DNA of 64,000 nt from Amia ocellicauda (taxonomy: Eukaryota; Chordata; Actinopteri; Amiiformes; Amiidae). Below the pieces are notes generated by a model, which had not been told where the DNA came from, searched no databases, and was given only the letters and a program-made list of their open reading frames with translations. The stretch covers positions 35,640,249-35,704,248 of the forward strand of contig NC_089858.1 of the NCBI RefSeq assembly GCF_036373705.1, written 5' to 3'. The first letter of the stretch is position 1. Every line of letters begins with the position of its first letter. This document shows, in pieces, positions 1-13,800 of the stretch. A program made the translations under genes and the position numbers.

Positions 1-3000
1 GCCGCTGAGCCGCACGTACACAGACACACAGAGAGTCAGAGACCTGGGGGAAAAGGACAGCACCCATCAGAGGACAGCTCTGGGAGACCACTGCCTGCGT
101 CCCTGGTGGCACGACACAGGGTTCACAGTGCGCAGTGTTAGAGAGTGCAGTGTGATGGTGCATTGGGCTTTCACCACAATCCAATTTGATTACATACCAA
201 ACCACATGATTGATCCACCATGCAAAGGTTTTTCGCAACGCGGTTTCAACAGCCCACCTCAACTCACAAGTGCCCTGGTATAAGATGATATTACACTGTC
301 CTGATAGTGGCCACCAACTACCTGGGAACTGTTTAATAACGGTCACAAAATTATCCGAAAACTGAAGATGAGGTATTTAAAATAATATAAACATAACCTT
401 TGCATGCACTCTAAACCAAATGCATTTAAAATGTGTTTTACTCTGTGTGTTATTACCAGAAGGATGGATCTCACTAAACAAACACTGAGTTTCACTCAGG
501 GGAAAGAAACTCCTTTGTCAATATATAATTTTCCCAAAGCTGGAAAAAGCGGTTTAGACAGTTTTAACCTGGAAGAAGCCACAGCCTCCCTATGTCTTGT
601 AAAAGCAGTAACAGCACAGTTTCTTCAGGGGGGCTTGGGAGGGGGTAGTGATGTTATTTTCAAGGAAGGTTTCAGAGTACGGTAACAACAGATGGGCCTG
701 CATTCCTACACCCTGTGCAGCCAGGGGCAGGGAAAAACTGACACCACAGTGAGCAGGCCCAAGGGAGGCAGGGGAGGGTGTCCGGGCCCTGTCAGAGGCC
801 TGCCTGTGCTAGTCCCACAATGGAAGCCGGAGAGACAGAAACAGTAGCAGAACAAAATAAAGCAATACTTGCCCCAAGAACCTCACGATGCCACATCCTC
901 AAACTACTTAGGGCAATTACAGACTAATTAAAGCAAGACCTATATTTTTATTCTATTATCAAGTCTGTAACCAGGAGTGGCTCCAGCGCTTGTTAAGGTA
1001 GAGACATGGAGATAAACGACACAGACTGACCCCATGCTGATAGATTCTTGACATACAGTGACCCTGATCTGCTGCCTCTCAAGACCGTCAGATATAAATA
1101 AATTACCCTCAGATATTTAATAACTTCATAATAAAGCCAAACGTAACTGTGGGGAACAGCTCAAGCCGCTGTGTTTTAGTGAGACCTTTTACATTGATCC
1201 TCATCTACAAGCAAATTAGACGGGAGGCTCTCAGGCACAGATCCCCTCTGGGCCAACGGTGCGTGTGAGAGACAGCGCCTGAATGTCACCTCCGCACAGT
1301 GAAGGGGCTCATGAACAGGATGGTGAGCGGAGTACGCCCCACTGCCACAGCACCCCTCCAGCTCCTGGTGCAGGTCACACGCCTTTTTGGTTGATGGGAG
1401 GTGGGGAAGTGTCTGCTTGACCACGATTCATTTCCCCATCATCACGAGATGATTGCAGACCAGATCAGATTGCATTGAGGTTTTAAGTTCTCATGTTGGC
1501 CAGGCGTGATTGCCCAAACAAGTGAAGCAGCTGCCTGGCTGTGCTGAAGGATGATCTGTGCAGACAGAGCCACAGGTGGCTTGAATGATTCTAACAATAA
1601 TATAAATAAATAAATAAATATAATTACTACAAAAATGAATAGGTATCACTATAATATATTGCCTTCATGCTGGGAAAGGTTGGATTTAGCTGTTTTGGGA
1701 ACATGGGCTAAAGAAATGGAAAAGGACTCCGAAGTAAGGAGCGCAGTGCTTCAGACCCACTGTTTTATTCCTCAGATCCTCTCTCTTGAGATCCCCATTC
1801 CTGAGCCCTGGCCAATAAACTGTAGTGCGTTCAGGCCGGACTGTAGGAGAAGATATGGAGCCCGTGCTGACCCCCTGCCCTCATTAAACACACAGCCGGC
1901 CCTGTGCAGTGAGCCGGTTCGGGAGCTCAGGGCTGCATTGCATTGAGGCAATCGACCAGGTGACCTGTGCTTCGCCCTGCTGACCCCAACTGCAACCCGG
2001 GTATAATTACTGGCACTCAACAAAGGAGCGCACCCTTTGTAATGTACAGGACGGAGGGAGGGAAGGGGGGGGGAGGCAAAAGACTAGCAATTTGCAATGA
2101 CGCCAAGAAGAGACTACACCCATGGGCTGCTTCAACAAATTAGGAGGATTAGCGCACACAAAAAACAGAAACGAAAGAAAAGGGTCAGACAACTTTTAGG
2201 TTCCGTATTCCTTAAGTGTAGCTGGGCTAGAATTTCAACAATTTGAACACATCACTGGCACCGGCCCCTATGTCCTCAGTTTCAGGTTCCAGATATGAGC
2301 ATGTGCATGTGACTGTGTGTGAGCAATGAGGAACCATCTCTCTGTAATGCACTGCATTGAGAAAGGAAACAAACCCACAGGAATGCCTCGTGCTGCACGT
2401 GATGTAACCTCGGTGTGGCACTGACCAACGATATGTTTTCATCTTCCTTAATCATGCATTGAGGCCTGACTGACAATGACTGTCACACTCTTTCAAAATC
2501 AGCTGCTGGTTCGCTCTTGCGGTCTGACAGTTCCAGTCACCAACTGTGATTCCTGTAATTGCGACACGCGTTCGAACTCCCGGAAGAAGAGCCAGGACTG
2601 CACTTTCCAGGAAGAAAGTGCCAAGGAAAGCTCTTGTGAATCCCCCCCCCAAAAGCCTACAGAGCAAGGATATCTACTCTGTGTGCGACACTTCAGACCC
2701 ACACTGAATGAGCTGTGTGTGAAAGAGAAGACCAAATAATAAAAAGTGACAGAATAAAGCCTTTTCATTATGTGCCTGTAGTTCATTAAATCTATACAAT
2801 CCATACAGACCATCCCAGTGCGCACCCACCCAGTCTCGCTCGCTTACCAGCCAATGCATTATTCAAAGCCGCCCTCCACAGCTGTACACGACAATTTACA
2901 ACTGCAGGCTTCCCACACACACAACCCACCACCCACCTGCAGTCAACAGAGACCGCTCAGACCCTCTGCACAAATCTTCTTCGGCATGATCCCCCCGCCC

Positions 3001-3795
3001 CCCCCAACACACTTTCTACATGCATGCGTCACGTGTTCACTGAGTATCCCTACAGACCCCCAGTCTACCATAATGCTACAAAAAAAGCGGCACCTTCAAT
3101 TCAATTTTTTTGTTTTTCCTGACATTGCTATGGCAACGCACCAGGCCAAAACTGTGAGGCTTTACTGGTGGTGGCATCCATCTGTGTCATCAATTCGATC
3201 TGCATTTCTTACGCAGAACATGCACCTATGGATTGATTAGTTTTCTTACTTCCTCCTAAATGAAAAGATAAAATTAAATAATGAAAAAGGACGCTGCTGT
3301 TCGGGAACTGGATGGGAAGGGAGCAGGAAACTGAGGAAGGGGCAACTGGCCTGATTGTCACGGTAACGGGTTTCACGTTGCTATTCCGAGAGTGATCTGT
3401 TCTCGCTGGGCCGAGGTGAAGACTGTATCGTGCTCTGGCCTGCCGTGGATTTCTGTGCCGGCAGATGGCTGGGCTGTGAACGCACTCCTCTGCTGTGGTA
3501 ATTGCTGCCGAAAGAGACGCCGTTTATAAAGACGCTGCGAAGCCAACCTCTATCGTCATCGTCCAGTGCGCAATTAACACACCCCCTACTGTACATCCTT
3601 GTCTCAACACACAGCACCTGGAATAAGGTCACACACACACAGAAAGACAGGCACAAATAGACAGACAGACAGACAGACAGACAAAGACACTCACACAAAG
3701 ACACAGGGAACAGGAAACTCCAAGAAAATCATCCATATGAGACAACAACAAAAAAGCAATGTGGTCACTTTGTAACAAACAACACTGGACCTTAC
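1..3795 (-). other. MXD1 intron 3 (left part)
   Basis: This stretch follows the gtaagg donor of MXD1 exon 3 and runs to the window edge. I looked on the minus strand for the next MXD1 exon (the helix-loop-helix after the NEMEKNR motif) and did not find it. Open frames here are short and resemble no family. A short CAGA tetranucleotide run lies at about 3659-3683. No mobile element was recognised. Confidence 0.7.
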
Positions 3796-5020
3796 CTGTT
3801 TTTTTCCATTTCATTGTGCGTTGACCTGCAGGAGGAAAGAGAGAAAGGAGAGGTTAGTCATCTGCCTTGCCTTGCCCCACTGCCATGCTGACTCTCGCAC
3901 AGACTGACCCGGAAAGATGAAATCTGAAGCCATATTTGGCATGCCTCGTGGCTCTGTGATTAAGCGCACAGAGCCGGAACAAGCGGCCTTCACTTTAATT
4001 CACCCCCGGCTGCTGACAAACAGTAACCCGTGAGACGCAGACGACAGCACGCTAGCTGAACAGACTGGCATGTCTCTGCCCCCACGCGCAGGATTGTGCT
4101 CAGTTAGGAATCGCCCAGGACAGTCAGTCAAGAGTACAGCAATATCGCACGCAAACATGAGGTGACGTGTGGGCGTCAGGCCTGATTAACAGCGAAGCAC
4201 ACTGCAGATAACAAGAGCGCGGGTGCCCACTCAGGCTGGCTTCTCTTTCAACATCCTGCTATTAGAGACTGCCTTTGGGTTTGTAGTGTTGAGAAAGAAA
4301 AAGAACACACAAGAAAATGAAGAACGAAAACACACAAAACAAAAATGAGAACTCTGATACTTGGTAGCCACAAGCAACAGCCTCTTGCTGCACTGCACCA
4401 GGACTGGAATGACCTTCCAAAGGCCAACGCACTTACACAGTCCATCCCCAATTTCTACATCTCAAAACACACCTTTGTGCAGCTTTTTTTATATTTTTAA
4501 ACTGCATAGATTGTAATTATATAGTAACAGATATGATCTAACTATGAGCATTTTCCTATTTCTGAGTTCTGCTGGGCCTTTATTGATTGTATAGGTTTTT
4601 GGCATGTTTATTATTTTTATGAAAGGCACTATATAAAATGTGTCTTTTGTTGTTATCACCAGGCTTGCAGGCGAGCTGCAGTTTCCCACTTTAGCACCAC
4701 ATATCACAGAGGAAGCCTGGTTGTGCAGGCTGCACTGAGTGGAGGGGTGATGTCATCGCTTTCCTATCCGTCAGTTAGCAAAGCCATGAGACTCGCACCG
4801 AATCCCAGCAGAGCTGCAGCCACTGCTGACAGACTGCTCAAAAAGACGGACAGACAAACACAAGCACAGACACAGATGTGCACACATTCACACTCAATGT
4901 ACGCAGACACACACAGCATGAAGAGCATGGATTATGGGAAAAACATTTTACAAAGAGCTGCTATGCCATCCAAGTACAAAAAGACACAAAATCTGAGATT
5001 AAAAAATAAATAATGGTTTA

Positions 5021-5062
<42 letters not shown>

Positions 5063-7837
5063 ACAGAAGACTTGAGAGCTGCCAAGAGACATATGGGCTC
5101 ATACTCCCAGGTCTGGGGGGGTCTTAGCAGTTATCTAAGTGTTCGTGGACCGGGTATGGCGCCAGTAAGAAGACCGCTTACTCAGAACTCAGGCTGCCAG
5201 CCAGGGCACGGGGTGAGAGCTGCCCCACTATGCAGGACCGCCGCCATGCCGCCTAATGCTATTTAATGTTTTTTTAAATGAACTCCGAGGAGATGGGGTG
5301 GGTGAGGACAACCTGCAGCCTTTTAAGAGTCACCAGCACATAGAAAATAAGAAATCTCCAGTTTCCTTTCCCTTCCCCTCTCAAATAAAGGAAAAAAATA
5401 ACAACAAAGAGAGGTGAACATCCATCCCAGAATGACCCAATCAGCAGGGCAGCATCATGAGACTGCTGGGGGATTAGCAGCAGACAGATGCAAGACCACA
5501 GCCGCCACTACAGCCTGTCCTCAAGCTGTAATTGAAGGCTGATCTGTGGGATGTTTCCCTTGGTGCTCCCCCCTTACCCCTGACACTGTAAACCCTGGCC
5601 TAGCCTGGAGGTAAACTTAGCAACAGTAACCAGAAACACTGGAGGCTGCGGGAGCCTTGCACCGGGGCCAGTGCATCACAAACCCTCGTCTCTCTGCCCT
5701 GCCCCCCGCAGAGCCGGTTATGGCTTGATTGAAAATCTACAACTCCTCTTTCTGTTGACAGCCAAACGTGCAGAATGGACTCAAACACCAGAACTCACAG
5801 TCCAGCCCGGTTTGAGCTGCAGGGCTCAACAGCAACAGCACATTGAGAGCCCCACCACCACTCCCTTTCCCTCCATATCTGCTCCCAAAAATACCCTGCA
5901 CCCCTGCCAGTCCAGCCCCGTCTTCTCTGGGACATAGGGACAGTCAGAAAAATAATAATTAGTTACCACTGCAGCCGATGATGAGGAGGACAGCTGCGCC
6001 TCGCATGACTGAGGAATGCATGGGGACTTGCGCTCGTCCACACCGCTGTATATATATCCCAGGTGTCATGTTTAAGAATTGCATAACAACTCCTACAGCT
6101 CGATCCTGCTCACTGTACATGATGCAAGCCCTGCTGGGTTGGTATGCAGAGTAGGCTGCTTACTGTACATACAGCAGGAGCTGCCTAACCCTGTAGCCCA
6201 ACACAGAGAGGACACTACTGTGAAGGCAGGTAACAGGACGTGCAAGTGCGAGGGGCAGAGGGCGTTCCCACCAGAGCCTCTCAGGACGCAGATGGTGACC
6301 AGGCAGCGAGAGCACAGCTGGAATAACAGTGCGAAATAACAGCAGGCTGGGTGGCAGCTGCCAGCCCCGTGTGCAGGATCCCCACAGAGGCTGCCCACAT
6401 TAATGCACATCCACTGAGCCTACTGGCAACTACAGCTGGCGACGCACCCAACTGCAGGATTGCACTGGCTTCACACACTGTGGGGAGAGGTAGAATGGCT
6501 TGTGTGTGTGGGGTATGTGTCAGGAAAGATAAGGTTAACTTCTGCTTTGTGGCTGAAGGGTGTGTACATTATGTTATATATATACATGAAGACACACCCA
6601 GTCAAAAAGCTGAGGTTATTCAATGCAAGGTTGGGTACTTATGCCTAAGCCATGGGGCTTACTAGACAGAGCGCTGGCACAAGGACGGGGGAGGGGGAGC
6701 GGGAGAGTTGCAAAACACAAATCTAATCTTAAAATAGCCAGGCATCCTCACACACACGCAGTCAGGGTAGCTCCACACTCTACCAAGGTCTCCATAAAAC
6801 ATAACAAATTAACAAAAAATAGTGCAGAGAATCAGAAAGACAACAGGTCTGGCTGGCAACGTGAATTACACCACACCAGCTGACCAACTGTGTTGTCTCG
6901 GAGGAGCGACACGCATCCAACTTGCTGTGTCGTTCCTCATCAGGCTCCTGTGACCCGCTGTGAAAGGCCCCTACGAACACCGCAGCAGGATGAGAGACGG
7001 GACTGGGGCCTGGCCGTTTCTCTGGGTTTCACCGCCCTGACAGCAGTTTTGTTTCTGTTTTCGGTTTGTGCAGCATGGCAGCAGAGACGCAGAAGCCCAG
7101 ACTTCAGTCTCAATGACAACAATATGCCAAAAAATATATATATATATCATTGTTTTCTTTTTATGCCCCCCATGTTTATTCTATCCTACAGTAGTGTAAT
7201 CCTGTTTACATGAGCACGTACACTTATCAATATACAATATACAGCTCCGCGACTCATCTACAGCTGCAATTCTGCTCTTCTTTGACAGATGTTAGGCCAA
7301 AATAAAATTTAAAACCTAAAAGAAAAAAACTAATAAAAATAAAGGTTAAAAAAAAAAAAAAACCTTAGGACACTCTGATCAACACCTAACCACCTCCGTG
7401 CCGAATGCTGTGCGATAGATGAGCTCGCCGTCACGCAAAATCAAGCTAAAAGGACAGTAAGACGATAAGCACTGAGCGCCACATGGTAAATGGCAGTTTC
7501 AAATAGGCCAAACCTAATATTTGAATAAGGTAAGGTTCCTATTACCCAGCAGGCTTAGGTATAAATAGAAACGGCCCCTAACTCACCCCTGTTTAGCTTT
7601 AATATCCAGTTATCTAGAGTTACACATCAAACAACATTCCCACAACAGATTAGCTTTTGGGATAGGTGTCTACATAATCTGAGTAAAAGCAGGTCACTTC
7701 CCTTCTGATAAAGGTTCGTGACCGAGGACACCTTGACCCAGGCCTTCCCACCACTGTCCTCTTGACCCCTCCCCAATTCTCCAGCATGATGCAGAGACAA
7801 AATAAACCAAATCATCCATAAACAGCAGCACATATAT

Positions 7838-7878
<41 letters not shown>

Positions 7879-10800
7879 GGGGAGATATATATGAGAGATA
7901 TATGCATAACTGCTGAATTTTAAAATAGCGTTTGATTTAATTATTTTGGGATTGTGTTTCAGTTAATCTACCAAAGTGAAATGGCTACTGCACTCTCTCC
8001 TTCTGTAATGCAGAGCAGATTATAATAGGGAAAAAAGGAAAAGGAGTTTAGCATCATGCATCATGTCACAGATTAACTCCATTATTCTGGTGAAGATCCC
8101 CCCCCACCTTGTGAGGGTCTGTCCGCTTCAGTGTAGTGTTTGTTTTTTAATCCTTTTATTATAGCCGACTAAAAACATTATCCAGACAAAGGTTACTAGG
8201 AGGGGTTCAACACGAGTGATCGTGGGAGGCTTTCGGCTTTGGTTTTTCTCCGGATCGCTAATCAGGGTGTTCCAGTTATGTAATCAAGGGAGAAGGAGTA
8301 CTTTAATTAGGTTCCATGTGCGATTAGGGCCTGCGGGCGACACCTGGAAGTGCGGTCAGGTGAGCTCGATCCGATGCTCCTCTGAGGCAGACAAGGGCAT
8401 CTTGATAACCTGTTTTGCAGCCATCGAGTGTCAGTTTGTCAGCAGACTCTCCCAGCTGCTTTAAGAGTGCTAAGCACCTGCTGGGTCACCTACTGGTGCG
8501 CACAGTGCGGTGTCTTCTCCAGTATTTCCCCATTTCACTTCCCCCGGGGTTGAGAGAACAAAAGAGAGGGAAGGAGAAGGGGGTGGGGGAAAGGGGGGAA
8601 GAAATAGAGTGTGGTGCGTGGGTAATCTGGAGAGTTCTGTGCTAGCCTTAACCCTACTCTGTGAGGTGTCTGAGGCCAACACAGCCTTCCAAACACACTG
8701 TTACCATGAATCATCGTCAGCCCTTTGTTTTTAATAGCATGCCTGCCTCTTAAATGCCAACACCTATGTGTGGAGAGTTAGAGAGAGAGAAAATCTCTCA
8801 GTCAATATGATGGAGGTATTCGTGAGAGGGCTGTGCTATACGTGATGCACAGTTTGACCACATAAACCACAGGTCACAGACCCCACTGCCTCAACCCCCA
8901 ACCGGCCCGGACTCTCTGGACCGAAGGACAGAGCTCTACAGTTATTCCTAAACTGTTGTAAATGAAAAAGGGGTTGACGGTTTAAACTGTCATTTCCTTT
9001 CTGCCCTGCAAATACATTGACCGTTTTTGGGTTTAATTTAAAATGCATTAGACTTTTTTGTTTGTTTTTTATTTTTTCCTTTTTAATTGTTTCTTTATTT
9101 TGTCTAATGCATTTTCAGTTATTTTCAATGTATTTGACTTTTTTGTTGGTGTGCAGTTTTTGCTTTTATCACGTTTTGTTTATTTGATTTGAGCACGTTT
9201 ATTTTAAAGTTAATTGTTTTAGTTTTGTTAAAAATCACAAGATTTTAAAAATTTTTAAGTGATTTTAAGAACTGATATTTTAAATGATTTTAATCATAAG
9301 TATTAAAATTGGAATTGTTTTTATTTATGTAAAATGTGAAATACTCAACCAAATAAACAGTATTTTACTTTCTGCCCTGCATTCCTGTGAGCTAGCAGCT
9401 GGAGCAGGAGCGCGGTTTCATTGTACCAATGCCTGTTACACCCCACTCTGAGAAGTGTAACTCCTGGGACAGCTCACTCCTGAGTGCAAGTCACATTGGT
9501 GAAAAGAGGTCACCCAAGACAAATAATTAAATAATACTTATACTATTAACAGCAGCCGATTACAAGACACTTTAGGAATGAACCAGACCGCAGGGAAATG
9601 CGCTTTCAGCATGAGCTGACCAGTCGGTTTCTCTTTAAGAGACAGAGCACACTGCTGGGAGTACTGAGAGGAGAGCCAGGTGAACTGGAACATGTGTGTC
9701 ATGTGCCGATGAAGGCCCTGGAAGTGATGAGGAGGCCTGCACTGTACTGACTTCAGAACAGTCTGCACCTCTCTCACAACCTCTGTACTGGATACAACGT
9801 GGACTTAGAAGTACAATAATATTAATATAGTAATTATAGTGGATTACCTACTTTCAAGGCAACATAGATCAATATATAGAGTAAATGTGTATATTCCTAA
9901 CATTAACAAGGTTCAGACTCGCTCCACCACTTAGATTATGAGTTCTCTTTACTAATACGTAGAAATGGGGCACAATATTAAAAAAACAAAAAACAAAACA
10001 AAAAAAAGGAAAGAAATAAATAGACACACACAACACCGATAACTCGGGGTCCTGCTTCACTCCCAGAGCACAAGGCACAATAGATATCTTGTTTTGCTTT
10101 TGTGAGTTCTGACGTCCTCTTTTATGGCATGGAAACTTTCTGTCTCTCTCTCGTGCATGCTGGGAGTTTGTGGGAGGAGTCAGTGGTGGCAGGAGGTTTC
10201 ATTGGAGAGTGTGTGTGTGTATTACTCTTTTTCTTTCCTTTCTGGTTTTTATACAACTTTTTGTTGGTTTTAAAGAATTCGGTTTTGCATTTCATTTCAG
10301 AGCGACACAGCGTTTCCTTTACTTACGAAACCCTGACCAGGAGGCACGGATTCAAACTCATATCCCACGGTGGAGGACTGTGCGATGGAGATCGCCAGGA
10401 AGGTAGGGTTCCAGAACATCGTCTCTGCGGCTCGAATGAATCAAGGCATCGTGGTGTTCCTAAAGTCTGAGGCGCTGGTGAATGATGTGGTGGAGGAGGG
10501 GGTCACGGTGAAGGGGACTTTCCTGCCCGCGCTCCCTCTGGCCACCCCGGCAGTTAAGGTGGTTATTTCCAATGTGCCCCCCTTCCTGAGCAACGATCTG
10601 CTGGTGGTATCGGTATGGCCGGCTCACCTGCGCCATTAGGAGGGTGCCGCTGAGCTGCAGCGCCCCGGAGCTGAAACACGTTCTCTCCAACCACAGACAG
10701 GCTTTCATGGTGCTGGCAGATGGCTTGGATGAGTCTGTGTCTTTGAGGTTCAAGATCGAGGGGGTAGTGTATGTAGCGTTTGTATCATCTGATACAATGA

Positions 10801-13800
10801 GGGGTTTCAGTTGTTGGGCGCACATCAGGTGCTCTTGCCCTCAGGGAGAGGCTCCGGTGGGGGGGCGAGCAAGGGATGAGGGGGAGGCGGTGGCGAGCGC
10901 TGCTGGCCTTGGTGGGGACAGAGAAGGGGAGCCTAGTGGGGAAGCTACTAGCAGTGAGGCTGCAGAGCGGCCCTGGGCTCAGTTTGTCGAGGAGGTGCTG
11001 CTGCTGCTGCGGCCGTCACCGAGACTGAACACCTAGCCAATGAGGACGGGTGTAAAGCGCCCAGGAAAAGACAGTGGAAGCGGTCTGCCCTGTCTTCCGA
11101 GGCCGTCGATACAGTGCCTAAAAAGGCGAATGTTGCGAGAACGGCTGGCGAGGAAGAGCCCAGAGACTGTGTGGGTGTTGTGGGGCAGCATCAATATTAA
11201 TGGTGGGAGGGCAGTGTGAAGCGCACGGCGCTGCTGCAGTGCACGCAGAGACACAGACTCAAGGTTTTATTCGTACAAGATACACACACAGAGAGTGTGA
11301 ATGAGTGTGAGTGGAAAGGAGAGAATGTGTTCAGGCACGGGTCTAGTGTGAGTGGGGATTTTATTTTCACACACTTTTAAATTGGATTGTTTTAAGAAAA
11401 TAGAGTTGGTTAGTGGAAGATTATTGATGGTTAAGGCTGAGAGCAGGGGAAGGTCTTTCGTGTCCTAATATCTATGCCCCCAATGCTGTAGAGACAGACT
11501 GTCAGGGTTTTCGGTGCTCAGCAAAGCGCTAGCAGACTGTGGGGCTATGAGGAGATCTTGGTTTTGGGGGGTGATTGGAACTGTACTGTGGACTATAGAT
11601 TAGATAGGGATAATTTGGAGCCCAGTCCACAGTCGGCAAAACAGCTGGAAGGTATTATACAGCTGCACAATCTGGTTGATGTCTGGAAGAATGCCATCCC
11701 GAAGGTGAAACAGTACACCTGGGTGAGGCTGCGTTCCAGCATTATTTCGCTCTTAATCTCAATCTTATCAGTGGCTGCCGTATCACCCCTACTGGCCTGT
11801 CTGACCACTGTCTCATCACTGTGAGTGGCTGCTGCAGGACAGGAATTTTGTGATTCTATTATTTTCTTTTGGTAGAGGTGGAGACAAGAGCACCCTAGGT
11901 TTGCCTCCCTGAAGCAGTGGTGGGACATTGGCAAGGTTCAGACCAGGCTCTTCTGTCTGCAGTACACTGAGCATAGGACTGAACTGACAGCTTGAATGAA
12001 TCTATGAAGGAGCTAGAAGGAGAGATTCAGGCGCTCCACCAAGCCCTGGACTCTGGAGATTCGGGGGCATTAGAGAACCTCAAAGCTAAGCAGCAAGCAT
12101 TGTCAGAGCAATGGTGCGCTCGCGGTTCCAGAGCCTGACACAGATGGATGCACCCAACAAGTTCTTCTTTGGGCTGGAGCGTAGGCAGCAGTAGAGCAGG
12201 GTGATGCTCAGCCTGAGGACAGCTGAGGCCCGCGTGCTGCAGGAGATGCACACTCATGCCACCCAGTTCTATAGGGAGCTGTACTCCCTGCACTCCCTGT
12301 GGGGCTGCAGGGGTCTTGCTGAGGACCCCGGGTGCTGGGTGAGACGCAGGAGAACTGGACTGGCCTGCTGGAGAGGGTGCAGGGTAAGCTGAGGGTGTAG
12401 CACTGGTTGCTGCCCCAGCTCTCCTTCAGGGGGAGAGCAATTGTTATTCAGAACTTGGTGGCCTCGGTGCTCTGGCACACTTTTGCCTGTCTGGACCCCC
12501 ACCATGGCCCTGGTGTCCCAGATACAGACCCTGCTCCTGGATTTCTTCTGGGATGGGCTGCACTGGGTGCTCAAAACATTGCTGTACCTGCTGCTCCAGG
12601 ACAGGGGGCAGGGGTTGGTAGCTCAGAGGCTGCTGTATCCTCCAGACCCCCAGTGTCCCCCACCCTGGACACTTCTTGCCTCTGCAGCAGGGGGGACTGC
12701 GTTATGACAGACCATGTTTTTACTTAAGACCCCTCCCCATCTCCTTCCTTCCCTTCCTGGTTTTTATTATGCGGTTTTAAAGGTGTGTCAGCACTTCTCC
12801 CTGGGTAGGGAGGTGGGGGGCAGCAGTCTGCTATTGGCTGTTAGGAGCCACTGCTATGGAACCCAGTGTTTAGCTGCCCACTCCTGCTCTCCAGCAGCTT
12901 CAGGTTGGTCCTTCTAAAGGCCGGCATGATCCGGCTGGGAGATTTGTTGGATTTTAACAGGGGGGTTGGTGGCGACAGCCTGGCTGCGAGGCTGGGTGTG
13001 CGGTCACTGAGAGTCATAGCCAGACTTCTCTGGGCAGTGCAGAACGGCCTTCCCATAGGCACTGTGGAGCGGCTCTCCCAGGCCCTCACACAGTGCTGCT
13101 GGCCCCAGGACCCCAACCCCATCTTTCCCCTTGTGTATCTGTGTCTCTCAGTCCCCCCAGCTCCTCAGGCCACTTTCTGTCACCTCACAGTCTGTGTAGT
13201 GTGTCTGTCTCCGCAGGCCAGCGCCAGGAGCTCTACCAGTTCAGTGTGAGGGAGCTGCATCATCAGCAGCTTCAGCCCCTCCCTAACACCCCCTGGAGGG
13301 AGCACCTGGTTCTGGGGGAGGACACCCGCCAGGCCTGGAGGAGCCTGTACAAGCCCCTGCTCCCCAAGCGCTCCGCAGACCTGCAGTGGAGGCTTCTGCA
13401 CGGCGGCAGCGCAACAAACTCTTTTGCACACACACTGGACCCCCGGGTGTGCGACGTCTGCCCCCAACTGCGGGGATTGAGAGACACTGTTTTTCTGCCA
13501 CTGCCACTGCCCTAGATTAGAGCCGCTGTTCACCACACTGGAGGGGCTCTTTTTCTCTCGCACTGTGTTTATTTTAGGAGTGAAGTACAGGCAGCGACAC
13601 AGACATGTTTGTCAATTAGCAAACTTTCTAGTGGGGCAGGCTAAGCTGGCTGTCCTGAGCAGTAAGAGAAGTGGGATTGAGCGCGTGAGGCAGCAGTGTG
13701 CCTCTCCCTCTTCAGGTCTCTCGTGCGCTCCAGAGTGCGACTGGATTACAGTTTCTATAGTCTGACGGGGTTATGGACACTTTTCTGTGGATGTGGAGGC

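Noticed and set aside
1-3795. MXD1 exon 4
   Set aside because: Looked for the helix-loop-helix coding sequence on the minus strand and saw no match, so the exon is assumed to be outside the window.
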